From: Shewanella sp. NFH-SH190041
GTDB lineage: Bacteria; Pseudomonadota; Gammaproteobacteria; Enterobacterales; Shewanellaceae
NCBI RefSeq assembly: GCF_024363255.1
Contig: NZ_AP026070.1
Span: forward strand, 2,356,001-2,420,000
DNA length: 64,000 bases
Direction of reading: 5' to 3'
The notes beneath the pieces were generated by a model. The model was not told the origin of the DNA, did not search any database, and was given only the letters and a program-made list of their open reading frames with translations. A program made the translations under genes and the position numbers. Positions 24,926 through 35,907 of the stretch are shown one piece after another; position 1 is the stretch's first letter; each line of letters opens with the position of its first letter.

Positions 24926-24953
24926 AAAAAACCCGGCAAACGGCCGGGTTTTC
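24926..24953 (-). terminator. Hairpin between fabH and fabD
   Basis: AAAACCCGGC-AAAC-GGCCGGGTTTT-like symmetry with a T run on the minus strand lies 10 bases past the fabH stop. As an internal hairpin it may act as an attenuator. Confidence 0.75.
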
Positions 24954-24962
24954 AAATTAAGA

Positions 24963-25916
24963 TCAGAAGCGAACCAGGGCACTACCCCAGGCAAAACCAG
25001 CACCAAATGCTTCCAACAGCAGCAATTGACCACGCTGGATTCTGCCATCACGGACCGCTTCATCTAATGCAATAGGGACTGATGCAGCAGAAGTATTGCC
25101 GTGTTTGGCCAAGGTCACGACGACTTTATCCATACTCATGCTCAGCTTTTTCGCTGTCGCGGCAATAATGCGATAATTTGCCTGATGAGGAACCAGCCAA
25201 TCAATATCGGTCTTCTCGATATTATTCAAACGCAAGGTTTCAGTTACCACATGGGACAGCTGTGTTACCGCCACTTTGAACACATCATTACCTTTCATGG
25301 TAATAAAGCCATTCTCATCACCACCCAAACGGCTTGGTTCTGGACACTTAAGCAGCTCACCATAACGGCCATCGGCAAAAATATGGGTGTTAAGAATACC
25401 CGGCTCATCACTGGCACCAACTACCGCAGCACCTGCACCATCACCGAATAGAATCACTGTAGAGCGATCATTAGGTTCACAAAAACGGGACAGCACATCC
25501 GCGCCGATAACCAGCACTTTTTTCGCTGTACCGGTTTTGACAAACTGATCTGCAATCGACAACGCATAAATAAAGCCGGAACAGGCGGCAGATACGTCAA
25601 ATGCAGGAATGGTGGCGACCCCTAACAGGGCCTGGATTTCGCAGGCTGCAGCTGGGAATGCATTATTAGCACTGGTGGTGCCAACAATAATCATATCCAG
25701 CTCGGCAGCATCAACACCCGCCATCTCCAATGCCTTTTCCGCAGCCTGATGCCCCATAGTGGACACAGATTCATCGCTGCCAGCAATGCGTCGCTCTGAA
25801 ATACCAGTACGTTCCACAATCCACTGGTCATTGGTTTCCACCATCTGTTCCAGATCCTGATTGCTACGCACCTGTGCCGGCAGATAACTGCCGGTACCAA
25901 GAATTTTTGTATACAT
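24963..25916 (-). CDS. fabH: Beta-ketoacyl-ACP synthase III
   Basis: The 317-residue protein has the catalytic Cys in [13 protein letters not shown], His in VPHQANYRI and Asn in [13 protein letters not shown]. It starts fatty acid synthesis from acetyl-CoA and malonyl-ACP. It lies 9 bases after plsX in the usual gammaproteobacterial order. Confidence 0.97.
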   Translation of the reverse strand: MYTKILGTGSYLPAQVRSNQDLEQMVETNDQWIVERTGISERRIAGSDESVSTMGHQAAEKALEMAGVDAAELDMIIVGTTSANNAFPAAACEIQALLGVATIPAFDVSAACSGFIYALSIADQFVKTGTAKKVLVIGADVLSRFCEPNDRSTVILFGDGAGAAVVGASDEPGILNTHIFADGRYGELLKCPEPSRLGGDENGFITMKGNDVFKVAVTQLSHVVTETLRLNNIEKTDIDWLVPHQANYRIIAATAKKLSMSMDKVVVTLAKHGNTSAASVPIALDEAVRDGRIQRGQLLLLEAFGAGFAWGSALVRF

Positions 25917-25925
25917 AAGGAGAAA

Positions 25926-26954
25926 TCAGCTGTTTATATCTAAAAGAATCGACTCTAAACGATCTTTTATCATTTCAGGGAGTCGACGTTGAGCCTCAGT
26001 AACTGCCAGATTTACAGCCTGTAAAAAAGCTTCTTGATCAGCATTACCGTGACTTTTGACGACTATTCCGCGCAATCCTATCAGACTTGCACCGTTATAG
26101 TGGTCGGGGTTCATCTGATTGAGAACTTTTTGAATTCCCGGGGCTATCAGGCGAGCCAGCAAACGGATTAAAAAACCCTGAGTCAATCCTTTCTTTAACT
26201 GGTGCACCAATAATCTGGCAATCCCCTCAGATGTTTTTAGTGTAATGTTACCGACAAAACCATCACAGACGATCACATCTACATTGCCGGTGTAGATCTC
26301 ATCGCCTTCAATGAAGCCGGTATAATTCAGTTGGGGTGTGTCCTGCAGATATTGGGCGGCATGCTGCACTTGATCATTGCCTTTCATCTCCTCAATACCA
26401 ACATTGAGTAAAGCTACCCTTGGCCGTTCCACTTTTTCCACGGCTTCATACAACGCAGATCCCATTACCGCGAACTGAAACAGGGCTTCAGCATCACAGG
26501 CGACATTGGCGCCAAGATCGAGAAAATAAACCGGACGGTTTTTCGAGCTGGGTAAGCAGCTGACCAACGCTGGTCGGTCTACCCCAGGAAGTGTTTTGAG
26601 CAATACCTTAGCCATGGCCATTAACGCACCGGTATTACCAGCACTAACACAAGCATCAGCTTTACCATCACGCACCAATTCTATCGCAAGCCGCATCGAG
26701 CTGTTTTTACAGCGGCGTAAGGCATAAACGGGGCGATCAGACATTTGCACCACTTCTGTGGTATGGATGATGTCAATACGAGATAACTGCGAAGGCGATG
26801 CCGATTGCAGCAGAGGAGAAATTTTGGCTTTATCACCAACCAAAATTAAATTTAAGCAGGAGTGAATTGCCAGTGCCTGCAAAGCTGCAGGCACTGTCAC
26901 ATGGGGGCCGTGATCGCCACCCATCACATCCAACGCAAGCGTCAGATTTATCAT
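25926..26954 (-). CDS. plsX: Phosphate acyltransferase PlsX
   Basis: The 342-residue protein starts [22 protein letters not shown] and contains [15 protein letters not shown] and [18 protein letters not shown]. It makes acyl-phosphate from acyl-ACP for phospholipid synthesis. It sits between rpmF and fabH as in most enterics, so membrane lipid supply is tied to the same cluster. Confidence 0.96.
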   Translation of the reverse strand: MINLTLALDVMGGDHGPHVTVPAALQALAIHSCLNLILVGDKAKISPLLQSASPSQLSRIDIIHTTEVVQMSDRPVYALRRCKNSSMRLAIELVRDGKADACVSAGNTGALMAMAKVLLKTLPGVDRPALVSCLPSSKNRPVYFLDLGANVACDAEALFQFAVMGSALYEAVEKVERPRVALLNVGIEEMKGNDQVQHAAQYLQDTPQLNYTGFIEGDEIYTGNVDVIVCDGFVGNITLKTSEGIARLLVHQLKKGLTQGFLIRLLARLIAPGIQKVLNQMNPDHYNGASLIGLRGIVVKSHGNADQEAFLQAVNLAVTEAQRRLPEMIKDRLESILLDINS

Positions 26955-26968
26955 AAGCTAAGCAACAA

Positions 26969-27139
26969 TTACTTGTTGATTACCTTTTTACCACGGTAGA
27001 AACCATCAGCAGTCACGTTGTGACGCAGATGCAGTTCACCACTGGTAGCGTCTACTGACAGCTGAGCAGTGCTCAGCGCATCGTGTGAACGGCGCATACC
27101 ACGCTTAGAACGAGATTTTTTATTCTGTTGTACAGCCAT
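26969..27139 (-). CDS. rpmF: 50S ribosomal protein L32
   Basis: The 56-residue basic protein starts [22 protein letters not shown] and ends [10 protein letters not shown], the standard bacterial L32 pattern. The gene is short and easy to miss. GGAGACAGGGCC precedes the ATG. It lies between yceD and plsX, 17 bases after yceD. Confidence 0.96.
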   Translation of the reverse strand: MAVQQNKKSRSKRGMRRSHDALSTAQLSVDATSGELHLRHNVTADGFYRGKKVINK

Positions 27140-27156
27140 TGGCCCTGTCTCCTAGA

Positions 27157-27681
27157 TTACTTGCTCTTCAGTTTTTCTAACACTGCAAACGGATTTGGAC
27201 GCTCCTCTTGAGCGGGTTCAATCTCGCCTACGACTATATCTTTGCTTCCCTGGCTGCATTTGGAATCCTCATGCATAGGAATTAAAGGTACAGCAATAAT
27301 CAATTCATCTTCGATCAATTGATGCAGACGGATCTCGCCAATTTCATTGCACTCAATAGGGTCATACGCATCCGGGAGCTCATCGATTTCTGCTGGAGTC
27401 CGACAAGGACTGAAGCAAAAGTCGACCGTAACCTCAGTGGTAAGTAGTGTCATGCAACGTTGACATGTCAGAGTGAGCTCCGTCACAGCCTTCCCTTTCA
27501 GGTAGACTATCCCCTGCAGATCAACACCACATTCCAACGACACTGTCACATCGGAACAGTCGCCGGCACATAACTCATTTAATCTCTTCAGTTGCTTACC
27601 CGGCACAACGCCCTGATAACTAGAGCGTGACTGGGCGGCACGGATGGGATCAATTGAAACCGGTATCTTTACTGTTTGCAT
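27157..27681 (-). CDS. yceD: DUF177 protein YceD
   Basis: The 174-residue protein carries a zinc-like pair in LTLTCQRCMTLL and the family signature PDAYDPIECNEIGEIRLHQLIEDELIIAVPLIPMHED. YceD homologues lie before rpmF across bacteria and have been tied to 23S rRNA biogenesis. It is the first gene of the rpmF-plsX-fab operon, so the main promoter probably lies in 27682-27969. Confidence 0.93.
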   Translation of the reverse strand: MQTVKIPVSIDPIRAAQSRSSYQGVVPGKQLKRLNELCAGDCSDVTVSLECGVDLQGIVYLKGKAVTELTLTCQRCMTLLTTEVTVDFCFSPCRTPAEIDELPDAYDPIECNEIGEIRLHQLIEDELIIAVPLIPMHEDSKCSQGSKDIVVGEIEPAQEERPNPFAVLEKLKSK

Positions 27682-27969
27682 AAGGCGCGCATATTATAGT
27701 TTGAAAACGTCGGAGTCAAAGGAAATATTAAGACGAAATTCGCATTTCTGCGCAATCCGTCAACCTGACACCGACACCGAAATTGGCGGACGCAAAATTT
27801 TACCCAAGCCGCCCCATCCACACAAGCACTACCAGTACAAAATAAAGGCGGTCGCCCACTTACAGATGGCTTTTTCGCCATTTTAGCTATCTTCTGTTTA
27901 AATCCATTGCAGTAATGACAATGAAACAGTGACAATAGTTAATCGAATTTTCACCAAAAGTGTAATTTT
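27682..27969. promoter_or_regulatory. Divergent promoter region between yceD and maf
   Basis: The 288-bp gap separates two divergent genes and should hold the promoters for the yceD-fab operon (leftward) and maf (rightward). I see no operator repeat that I can name with confidence. Confidence 0.45.
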
Positions 27970-28554
27970 ATGGCTTCTCCACTGGTTTTAGCTTCCAGTT
28001 CACCCTACCGTCAGGCGCTATTGGCTAAATTGCAACTGCCATTCGAAGCCGCTGCGCCAGAAGTCGATGAATCTCCCCGTCCTGGAGAAACCGCAACTGA
28101 ATTGGTCACTCGTCTTGCGGGCAAGAAAGCTAAGGCATTAGCTAAACAGTATCCTGACAGCATCATTATCGGCTCAGATCAGGTTGCAGTCGTCGACAAC
28201 AAAATCATCGGCAAGCCCCATACCCGGGATAATGCCATCGCTCAGCTCAGTGCCCAACAGGGAAAAACGGTCACCTTTTATACGGGGCTTGCGCTCTACC
28301 ATAGTGGTCAGGATAAGTTATTAACCGACATGGACACCTTTGCCGTCAGCTTTAGAGCATTAAGCCATGCTGAGATCTGCCATTATATCGACAAAGAGCA
28401 ACCCTATTACTGTGCAGGCAGTTTTAAAAGTGAAGGTTTGGGAATCGCACTCTTTGACCGGTTGACGGGGGATGACCCTAATACTCTGATTGGGCTGCCA
28501 CTCATTTTACTTTGCCGAATGCTCAAACAATTTGGTGTAGCCGTGCTGGGATAA
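27970..28554 (+). CDS. yceF: Maf-family nucleotide pyrophosphatase (YceF type)
   Basis: The 194-residue protein starts [17 protein letters not shown] and has [19 protein letters not shown] and the later [16 protein letters not shown] motifs of the Maf/HAM1 family. The YceF subgroup removes pyrophosphate from 7-methyl-GTP, so it cleans the nucleotide pool. Placement opposite yceD-rpmF supports the YceF call rather than YhdE. Confidence 0.93.
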   Translation: MASPLVLASSSPYRQALLAKLQLPFEAAAPEVDESPRPGETATELVTRLAGKKAKALAKQYPDSIIIGSDQVAVVDNKIIGKPHTRDNAIAQLSAQQGKTVTFYTGLALYHSGQDKLLTDMDTFAVSFRALSHAEICHYIDKEQPYYCAGSFKSEGLGIALFDRLTGDDPNTLIGLPLILLCRMLKQFGVAVLG

Positions 28555-28720
28555 CCCCTATCCCATCGCACATTGAGCTTTGTCGCCTTAACTCTAAATA
28601 CGGCGAACTTGCAATGATGTTTAGCTAACCGAGCATCAACTAAGCACACAACACAGTTAAGTTCACAACATAACCGAGCTTATACAGGTGCAAAACAAGG
28701 CGCTAATGCACAATTGGTAA

Positions 28721-28752
28721 TAAAAAAGCTGAGCCACAAATATGGCTCAGCT
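28721..28752 (-). terminator. Terminator after rluC
   Basis: Read on the minus strand, AGCTGAGCC-ATATTTGT-GGCTCAGCT is followed by six T. It lies 60 bases past the rluC stop. Confidence 0.85.
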
Positions 28753-28811
28753 CATTCCAATAACTTATCGTGCAGTCACGCAGTCAAAAATAGCAGCGCG
28801 TCGTGACGCTA

Positions 28812-29771
28812 TTACACTCGCTTGAGTTTGGTTAACAGCTGCTGCAAATTTTCATCCAGTGGCGCCTGCACCGTCATATATTCATCGGTATCAGGATGGA
28901 TAAATTTTAGCTGCGCCGCATGCAAGAACAGACGATTCAACCCCAGCACACGCATGCTATCGTCAAACTTCTGCTCACTGTATTTATCATCACAGGCAAT
29001 AGGATGACCAGCATACTGACAATGTACACGGATTTGATGAGTTCGACCCGTCACCGGGCTTGCCTGCACTAAAGTACAGCCATCATAGCGCTGCAGAATT
29101 TTAAAGCGAGTCTCAGACGGTTTACCTTCCTTATTAACCCGCACAATACGCTCACCAGATTTGAGGGTAATTTTCAGCAATGGTGCTTTAATCACTTTCT
29201 CATGGGACTGCCATGCCCCGCGAACCAGCGCTTGGTAGTCTTTCTGCATTTTTTTGAAACGCAGTTGATCATGCATATGTTTCAGCGCACTGCGCTTCTT
29301 GGCGATCAGCAGCACACCAGAGGTGTCTTTATCTAGACGGTGCACCAGCTCAAGAAATTTCTGCTCTGGGTATAACACCCGCAGCGCCTCAATTACCCCA
29401 TAATCAACACCACTGCCACCGTGCACTGCAATGCCAGCAGGCTTATTTAGCACGATCAGGAATTTATCTTCATAAACGATACGGTCTTTAAGCTGGGAAA
29501 CCCGGTGCAAACCGGCTGATGGCGCTTTACGCTCATCACGTTCGGCCACACGCACCGGCGGCACCCGAACGATATCATCCATCTGCAGTTTGTATTCTGG
29601 CTTAATCCGTTTTTTGTTTACCCGCACTTCCCCTTTACGCACGATACGGTAAATCATGCTTTTAGGAACGCCTTTCAGGGTCGTGAGCAGGAAATTATCA
29701 ATTCGTTGTCCAGCGTGATCATCATCGATCGTCAGCAGCTGGACTTGTTGTTGCGCTTGTTCAGTATTCAT
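28812..29771 (-). CDS. rluC: 23S rRNA pseudouridine synthase RluC
   Basis: Starting at ATG 29771 the protein has 319 residues, the length of E. coli RluC. An N-terminal S4 domain (AGQRIDNFLLTTLKGVPKSMIYRIVRKGEVRVNKKRI) is followed by the RluA catalytic domain with the Asp in VHRLDKDTSGVLLIAKK. It modifies three uridines of 23S rRNA. As in E. coli it is divergent from rne. Confidence 0.96.
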   Translation of the reverse strand: MNTEQAQQQVQLLTIDDDHAGQRIDNFLLTTLKGVPKSMIYRIVRKGEVRVNKKRIKPEYKLQMDDIVRVPPVRVAERDERKAPSAGLHRVSQLKDRIVYEDKFLIVLNKPAGIAVHGGSGVDYGVIEALRVLYPEQKFLELVHRLDKDTSGVLLIAKKRSALKHMHDQLRFKKMQKDYQALVRGAWQSHEKVIKAPLLKITLKSGERIVRVNKEGKPSETRFKILQRYDGCTLVQASPVTGRTHQIRVHCQYAGHPIACDDKYSEQKFDDSMRVLGLNRLFLHAAQLKFIHPDTDEYMTVQAPLDENLQQLLTKLKRV

Positions 29772-30363
29772 GATGGACCATTTCATTATCACGGCGGCCA
29801 TTGTACATCAGCAAGGTAAGATTTGCGGCTTTCCGTTGCTGAATTTTTTGATTGTTGCTATATTTCACCAGCGAATGGCAATGTAACTTCTGTGAATTGC
29901 TCACAAAAACACCATTCAAAAGCCGGTTCACCGCAGATAAAAACAAAACAGCTCTGGTCGCAACTCACTGATTTGCAAACCTAAACAAAGTAAAAACTTC
30001 AAAATCAAGCTTTTACGGTTAAACCGGAGTCCAGTTGGCAGTAACAGCCCATTATTTGCGCAAAAACCGTACCCGATTTCGAACAAAATTTTAACTGGTT
30101 GTCAGACAACGCAGATCGATCTCGGCATTATCGGATTTATTGAAAAAATTTATGGGGTTGGTTGAAGTAAAACAACGAATTCCTTGTTTTTGTATTTATT
30201 AAAAAATAAGCCATAAATAGGATGCGACACGCAGCGATGCGTCTAACAGTAATGCGCTCCCCCCTGCCTGCTGCCAGCCGTGAGGCTGCACCCTGAACCG
30301 CAGGCCCGTAATGCAGCGAAAAGTGGTGCCTGATGACCCCATTTAAAGAAGAATGATGTCATC
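29772..30363 (+). promoter_or_regulatory. Promoter region and long leader of rne
   Basis: The 592-bp gap between divergent rluC and rne has an AT-rich promoter side and then a GC-rich block (about 30240-30340) with the symmetric segment GCAGCC-GTGA-GGCTGC. RNase E messages in enterics carry a long structured leader that lets the enzyme cut its own mRNA. A similar autoregulatory leader is likely here, though I could not align it to the known rne5 element. Confidence 0.6.
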
Positions 30364-33300
30364 ATGAAACGTATGTTGATCAATGCAACTCAATCAGAAG
30401 AGTTGCGTGTTGCCCTAGTTGATGGGCAACAACTGTATGACCTGGATATTGAAAGCCCAGGCCACGAGCAAAAAAAAGCCAATATTTACAAGGGTAAAAT
30501 CACCCGTGTAGAACCGTCTCTTGAAGCCGCTTTTGTTGACTATGGCGCAGAACGTCATGGTTTCCTGCCGTTAAAAGAAATTGCCCGCGAATACTTCCCT
30601 AAAGGCTACACCTTCCAAGGCCGCCCAAATATCAAAGAAGTCGTGCATGAAGGCCAGGAAGTTATCGTACAAATCGATAAAGAAGAGCGTGGTAACAAAG
30701 GCGCAGCCCTAACCACCTTCCTCAGTTTGGCGGGTTCTTATCTGGTATTAATGCCTAACAACCCTCGCGCGGGCGGTATTAGCCGTAGAATTGAAGGTGA
30801 TGAGCGTACTGAGCTGAAAGAAGCCATGGCCTCACTGGATATTCCACAGGGAATGGGATTAATTGTCCGCACCGCAGGTGTTGGTAAAGATGCCGCTGAA
30901 CTTAAGTGGGATTTAAACGTACTGCAGCACCACTGGGCTGCTATTCGTGAAGCCGCTGACAGCCGACCAGCACCTTTCCTGATCCATCAAGAAAGCAATG
31001 TTATCGTACGGGCAATTCGTGATTACTTACGCCGTGATGTTGGCGAAATTTTGATTGACCACGCCAAGATTTTTGAACAGGCCAAACAACATATTGCTTT
31101 GGTGCGTCCAGATTTTGTTGAACGGATCAAACTGTATAAATCTGAAGTGCCGCTGTTTACTCACTACCAGATTGAATCGCAAATTGAATCTGCGTTCCAA
31201 CGTGAAGTACGCCTGCCATCCGGTGGTTCAATTGTGATTGACCCAACCGAGGCTCTGACCTCTATCGATATCAACTCAGCCCGCGCAACCAAAGGCGGTG
31301 ATATTGAAGAAACCGCCCTGAATACCAACTTGGAAGCGGCAGATGAAATCGCCCGCCAATTACGCCTGCGTGACTTGGGCGGCTTAGTGGTGATTGACTT
31401 TATCGATATGACCCCAGTTCGCCATCAACGTGAAGTGGAAAACCGCTTGCGTGATGCGGTTCACCACGACCGAGCTCGGGTTCAATTAGGCCGAATCTCC
31501 CGTTTTGGCTTAATGGAAATGAGCCGTCAGCGTCTACGTCCATCACTGGAAGAATCTGCCGCTCACCTGTGTCCTCGCTGTCATGGCCAAGGCACTATCC
31601 GTGGAACCGAATCACTGGCACTGTCAATTCTGCGCCTGATGGAAGAAGAAGCCATCAAGGAAAATACCTCGCAAATTGAAGCCGTAGTTCCGGTCGATGT
31701 TGCCGCCTTCTTGCTCAATGAAAAGCGTAAAGCTATCCGTATCACCGAGCAGCGCCATAATGTTGAAGTTTACATTATCCCAGATGCGCACATGATGACC
31801 CCGGATTACCGTGTGGTACGTCATCGTAAGGATGATGAAATTCAAGAAGCCAGCTACAAGCGTACTGAAGAGCCAGAAAACAAGCTGTATGAGCCGCGCA
31901 AACTGGAGCGCACAGCAGCCGATGAACCGGTTCTGAAAGGTTTTGCCACACCGAAAAAGCCTCTGGCCAATAAGGCTGCAAATAACAAGCCTCAAGATCA
32001 GACAAAGCCAGGTCTATTCAGTCGCTTAGCTAGCGCTATTGGCGCACTGTTCTCATCATCTGATAGTCAAGAGCAAGCCAAGACAAACAACAAAGCACAG
32101 CAAGACAAGAAGGCTCAAGGCAATAGTAATAACGCCAACAACCGTCGTAACCGCCGCAATGATAGCCGTAGCGATAACCGCCGAGAGCGCAATGCTGATA
32201 CTGAAAAGAGTCAGGAAACCGCTGCCGCGCAGGAAAAGCGCCGCAACAAGAAATCTGAAGTTAATGCCGAGCGTAATGCCCGCACTAACAACAAAGATGA
32301 CAAACAGCAAAAGAATCAACAGGCTAAAGAGCGTGATACTGTACCTGCGGCCAAAGTTGAAAAAGAAAAAGAAACTAAACAGCAGCCAAAACAGGAAGCT
32401 GTTCGAGAACGCCGTCAGCGCCGCAATATGCGCCGTAAAGTGCGCCTGGAAAATGCCGAAACAACTGATGTTGCGGCAGAGCAACTGCCTGAGCAGCCAG
32501 AAATGACTCAGGCTAATGCGCCGGCTGAAGATAAAGCGGACAAGGCTCCGCGCCCACGCCGCCAACGTCGTGAAAAACAGCCACAGGAAAATGTTGAGTC
32601 ACAAGATGACGCAGAAGCAGTAACTAACCAGTCTGCGACTGAACAGGTACAGGCTCCAACCGTACAGCCAGAGTCAACCGCAATTGATACTGCTACAGAA
32701 AATCAGCCAACTAATATTGCTGAGGCATCTACTGCTGATAATACGGAGCAAAAAGCAGAAGAGCGAGCTCAACGTGATACTCAGCGTCGCAGTCGCCGTA
32801 GCCCACGTCATCTGCGCGCCGCGGGTCAACGCCGCCGCCGTGATGAACAGGAAGCCGCACAACAGGCTGAGCAGCAAAATGTCGACAATAACTCACAGGA
32901 AACTGTGGTACTGGACGCCCAAGCTGATGTGATTGAAGTTGCCCCAGTGCAATTAAATCCAGCCAAGGCCACAACTGACAATGCTGCGAATGATGTTAAA
33001 ACGGAACAAGCTGTAGTCACACAAGCCGCTAAGCCAGTTTCTCCTTGGACTGAAAAAGCAGCTAAAGCTAATGCTGAGTCAACTACAGCGTCAGCACCTA
33101 AAATGGCCAAAAACACTGTTGAGGCCGAGGCTAGCAATACTCAGGCTCAAACAGAAACGCAAACGCCTGCGACTGCCACCCAAGCAACTGACACAGCGGT
33201 AGTTGCACCGGCTGTTGAGCAAACTGCACCGCAGCAGCAAGTTGAAACTAAAAAGCCTCGCCGTAATATGGCCAGTGCTGCAATGGCTTCAGCTGCGCCA

Positions 33301-33900
33301 GCGCGTCCAGGAAAAACGGAAGTGAAGCCAAGCCCCGCAGTGGAGCAACCATCCTTGGCAACGCAAACCACTGAACCACTTGTTTCCACAGCAGAAACCA
33401 GTGAAGCCAAGAGTGACGTTCAGCCAAGCATCCAAGCTGAGACCGCTGTGACTGACATTGCACAAAAATCGGTTGAGACACAGGTTGCAGAACAAGTAGC
33501 TATTGCACCTCAGCAGGTTGAGTTGGCCTCAGAGCCAGTTACTGCAGCAAAAACGTGTGAAAAAGTAACCTCTGATGACAATACAAGTGTAGATGTTGAC
33601 GTTGTAAAACAGGCCTCTGCCCCAATGGCAAAACCTGCACCAGTGATGCCTCGTCATGTTGTCGCACCAGTCACTGCAGCACATGCCGTTGAAGTGCAAG
33701 ACAAGCCAGTAAGCCATACTGTAGCCAAACCAACCTCAGGACGCTTTGGTACTATGGTATCGTCTGCTATGACCAAGCCAAGCATTGAGCAACGTGACCG
33801 GGTAGAAACCCCGATAGGTCGCGAATATCAAGCCGGCAGTGTTGAGATCAGCCCGAAACATCAGGCCGACCATGCAGAATCTGATATGGCCCGTCCATAA
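30364..33900 (+). CDS. rne: Ribonuclease E
   Basis: The protein has 1178 residues, longer than E. coli RNase E (1061). The catalytic half has an S1 domain (residues 38-120), a 5'-sensor/RNase H part, DNase I-like [11 protein letters not shown] and [13 protein letters not shown] with the metal-binding Asp residues, and the zinc link CPRCHGQG (about residue 400). The C-terminal half (from about 530) is disordered, with Arg-rich blocks ([46 protein letters not shown]) for RNA and partner binding, then a long Ala/Gln/Thr/Val-rich tail. It degrades mRNA and processes rRNA and tRNA as the core of the degradosome. Confidence 0.97.
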   Translation: MKRMLINATQSEELRVALVDGQQLYDLDIESPGHEQKKANIYKGKITRVEPSLEAAFVDYGAERHGFLPLKEIAREYFPKGYTFQGRPNIKEVVHEGQEVIVQIDKEERGNKGAALTTFLSLAGSYLVLMPNNPRAGGISRRIEGDERTELKEAMASLDIPQGMGLIVRTAGVGKDAAELKWDLNVLQHHWAAIREAADSRPAPFLIHQESNVIVRAIRDYLRRDVGEILIDHAKIFEQAKQHIALVRPDFVERIKLYKSEVPLFTHYQIESQIESAFQREVRLPSGGSIVIDPTEALTSIDINSARATKGGDIEETALNTNLEAADEIARQLRLRDLGGLVVIDFIDMTPVRHQREVENRLRDAVHHDRARVQLGRISRFGLMEMSRQRLRPSLEESAAHLCPRCHGQGTIRGTESLALSILRLMEEEAIKENTSQIEAVVPVDVAAFLLNEKRKAIRITEQRHNVEVYIIPDAHMMTPDYRVVRHRKDDEIQEASYKRTEEPENKLYEPRKLERTAADEPVLKGFATPKKPLANKAANNKPQDQTKPGLFSRLASAIGALFSSSDSQEQAKTNNKAQQDKKAQGNSNNANNRRNRRNDSRSDNRRERNADTEKSQETAAAQEKRRNKKSEVNAERNARTNNKDDKQQKNQQAKERDTVPAAKVEKEKETKQQPKQEAVRERRQRRNMRRKVRLENAETTDVAAEQLPEQPEMTQANAPAEDKADKAPRPRRQRREKQPQENVESQDDAEAVTNQSATEQVQAPTVQPESTAIDTATENQPTNIAEASTADNTEQKAEERAQRDTQRRSRRSPRHLRAAGQRRRRDEQEAAQQAEQQNVDNNSQETVVLDAQADVIEVAPVQLNPAKATTDNAANDVKTEQAVVTQAAKPVSPWTEKAAKANAESTTASAPKMAKNTVEAEASNTQAQTETQTPATATQATDTAVVAPAVEQTAPQQQVETKKPRRNMASAAMASAAPARPGKTEVKPSPAVEQPSLATQTTEPLVSTAETSEAKSDVQPSIQAETAVTDIAQKSVETQVAEQVAIAPQQVELASEPVTAAKTCEKVTSDDNTSVDVDVVKQASAPMAKPAPVMPRHVVAPVTAAHAVEVQDKPVSHTVAKPTSGRFGTMVSSAMTKPSIEQRDRVETPIGREYQAGSVEISPKHQADHAESDMARP

Positions 33901-33921
33901 CGGTAACAGGGTAAAATAATT

Positions 33922-33952
33922 AAAAAGCCATGCATCTATGCATGGCTTTTTT
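33922..33952 (+). terminator. Terminator after rne
   Basis: AAAAGCCATGCA-TCTA-TGCATGGCTTTTTT, an 8-bp-plus stem with a long T run, lies 22 bases past the rne stop. Confidence 0.93.
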
Positions 33953-34305
33953 ATGTCCTTCTTCTGCCGGTTAAAATACCGACAAGTATCGATACCAGTA
34001 TCTAACCTATATGACTCGATTAGACCCTTGCTCAGCTTAAAAAGCTGTCCCCCTTGCCTTACACACTGCCATATCGCTCATCGTCACATTCGTTTTTAAG
34101 CCAATCGCCAATATCTAACTCAATAGCCAAACCAATAGCGAGGGATGATTAACATAGAGATGACAGTTCAACACAGTGACTAGCGGCATGATGCTATGTA
34201 CAACAAAGGTTAAATAAAATGTGCTACATCGGATGCAGCACAGGCTATTTTTTGTTAGTATGCGCCGCTTAAAATTTTAACAAGATCACATTTTTAAGGG
34301 GCTCA
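33953..34305. other. Intergenic region between rne and the SulP gene
   Basis: No gene is seen. The last 100 bases should contain the promoter of the SulP gene; TGCATCCGATGTAGCA-like symmetry occurs around 34222-34240. AAGGGG lies 8 bases before the next ATG. Confidence 0.5.
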
Positions 34306-35865
34306 ATGTTCGACATCATACGTCATAAAACCGCCAGTTCTAAGGCTGATCTGCTGTCAGGCATCACAGTCGCATTGGCATTAGTACCAGAAGCGGTGGC
34401 ATTTGCCTTTGTTGCCGGGGTTCAGCCCATGGTGGGTTTATATGCGGCCTTTATCATGGGGCTGGTTACCGCATTAATTGGTGGACGACCGGGTATGATC
34501 TCCGGCGCCACGGGGGCCACCGCTGTTGTCATGGTGTCTCTTGTCGCCCAACACGGATTACAATACCTTTTTGCCACTGTCGTATTAGCAGGGCTTATCC
34601 AGATCAGTGCCGGCGCACTAAGACTGGGGAAATTTATCCGTATTGTTCCCTACCCTGTGATGATTGGCTTTGTTAATGGCCTGGCGATTGTCATTTTCCT
34701 TGCCCAATTAGGGCAATTTAAAGTTCCAGATACCGCCGGTGGGCTGCACTGGTTACAGGGGCAACAGCTGTATACCATGGCTGCATTGGTATTACTGACC
34801 ATGGCAATTATTCATTTTTTGCCGAAAATCACGACAGCAATCCCCGCATCTCTGGCCGCCATTTTGGTCGTCACCGCCATCAGCATCGGTTTTAATCTCG
34901 ATACCCGTAATGTCTTAGACTTCCTACAAGGAATGAGCGGCGATCCTTCCGCCACCATTGCCGGCTCGCTGCCCAGCTTTGCCATTCCCCATATTCCCCT
35001 CACACTGGACAGCTTATTCATTATTCTGCCCTATGCCTTTGTCCTTGCTGCAGTCGGATTGATTGAATCTTTGCTAACACTCACAGTAGTGGATGAAATG
35101 ACCGGCACCCGAGGCCGTTCAAATAAAGAATGTGTCGGACAAGGCTTGGGTAATGTCACCTGTGGCTTTTTTGGTGCCATGGGAGGCTGCGCCATGATTG
35201 GCCAGTCAATGATCAACATTAATTCCGGAGGCCGTGGTCGTCTGTCTGGCATTACCGCAGCGCTAGCATTGCTAGCCTTCATTTTGTTTGGCTCACAACT
35301 GATCGAAATGATCCCGTTGGCCGCGCTGGTTGGGGTGATGTTCATGGTCGTACTCGGCACCTTTGAGTGGGCCAGTTTCAATATGATGCGTAAAGTACCG
35401 CGCTCTGATGCCTTTGTGATTGTATTGGTAACCATAGTCACAGTATTTACTGATCTGGCTTTTGCCGTCTTTGTTGGGGTCATTGTGTCGGCGCTGGTGT
35501 TTGCTTGGCAACATGCCAAACATATCCGTGTCAGTAGCCATACCACAGCAGCGGGTTGGAAGGTTTACCAGCTCGATGGCCCATTATTTTTCGGCTCAGC
35601 CGCAAACTTTCTTGAACTGTTTAATGCGGCGGATGATCCACAAGATGTAATTGTTGACTTTGGCCGTTCAAGAGTTGCTGATCATTCAGCATTGGATGCG
35701 ATTGATACCTTGGCCGAACGCTATGCCAATGCCGGAAAACGCCTGCACTTACGGCATTTATCCCCGGATTGTGCCAAGGTTCTGAAGAAAGCGGGCAACC
35801 TAGTAGAGGTTAATGTCTTGGAAGATCCGGATTACAAGGTCGCCGACGATAAATTAGATTCTTAA
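34306..35865 (+). CDS. SulP-family anion transporter with STAS domain
   Basis: The 519-residue protein has 10 to 12 hydrophobic segments over residues 15-405, with the SulP-type stretch [32 protein letters not shown] near the start. A cytoplasmic STAS domain follows (about residues 420-505, [16 protein letters not shown] ... [19 protein letters not shown]). Such proteins move sulfate, bicarbonate or other anions. The substrate cannot be told from the sequence. It is convergent with msrBA. Confidence 0.93.
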   Translation: MFDIIRHKTASSKADLLSGITVALALVPEAVAFAFVAGVQPMVGLYAAFIMGLVTALIGGRPGMISGATGATAVVMVSLVAQHGLQYLFATVVLAGLIQISAGALRLGKFIRIVPYPVMIGFVNGLAIVIFLAQLGQFKVPDTAGGLHWLQGQQLYTMAALVLLTMAIIHFLPKITTAIPASLAAILVVTAISIGFNLDTRNVLDFLQGMSGDPSATIAGSLPSFAIPHIPLTLDSLFIILPYAFVLAAVGLIESLLTLTVVDEMTGTRGRSNKECVGQGLGNVTCGFFGAMGGCAMIGQSMININSGGRGRLSGITAALALLAFILFGSQLIEMIPLAALVGVMFMVVLGTFEWASFNMMRKVPRSDAFVIVLVTIVTVFTDLAFAVFVGVIVSALVFAWQHAKHIRVSSHTTAAGWKVYQLDGPLFFGSAANFLELFNAADDPQDVIVDFGRSRVADHSALDAIDTLAERYANAGKRLHLRHLSPDCAKVLKKAGNLVEVNVLEDPDYKVADDKLDS

Positions 35866-35873
35866 TTGAATAA

Positions 35874-35901
35874 GCACAGAGGCAGTTGCCTGCCTCTGTG
35901 C
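35874..35901. terminator. Long hairpin between the convergent SulP and msrBA genes
   Basis: GCACAGAGGCAG (35874-35885) and CTGCCTCTGTGC (35890-35901) form a perfect 12-bp stem with a TTGC loop. There is no T run, so it may block overlapping transcripts or stabilise 3' ends rather than act as a standard terminator. Confidence 0.65.
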
Positions 35902-35907
35902 TGCTCC

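Noticed and set aside
32039..32565. Long alternative frames on both strands within the RNase E tail
   Set aside because: They mirror the repetitive Lys/Arg/Gln-rich coding sequence of rne and have no ribosome sites.
35031..35546. 171-residue minus-strand frame within the SulP gene
   Set aside because: It is antisense to membrane-spanning coding sequence, which commonly leaves long opposite frames.
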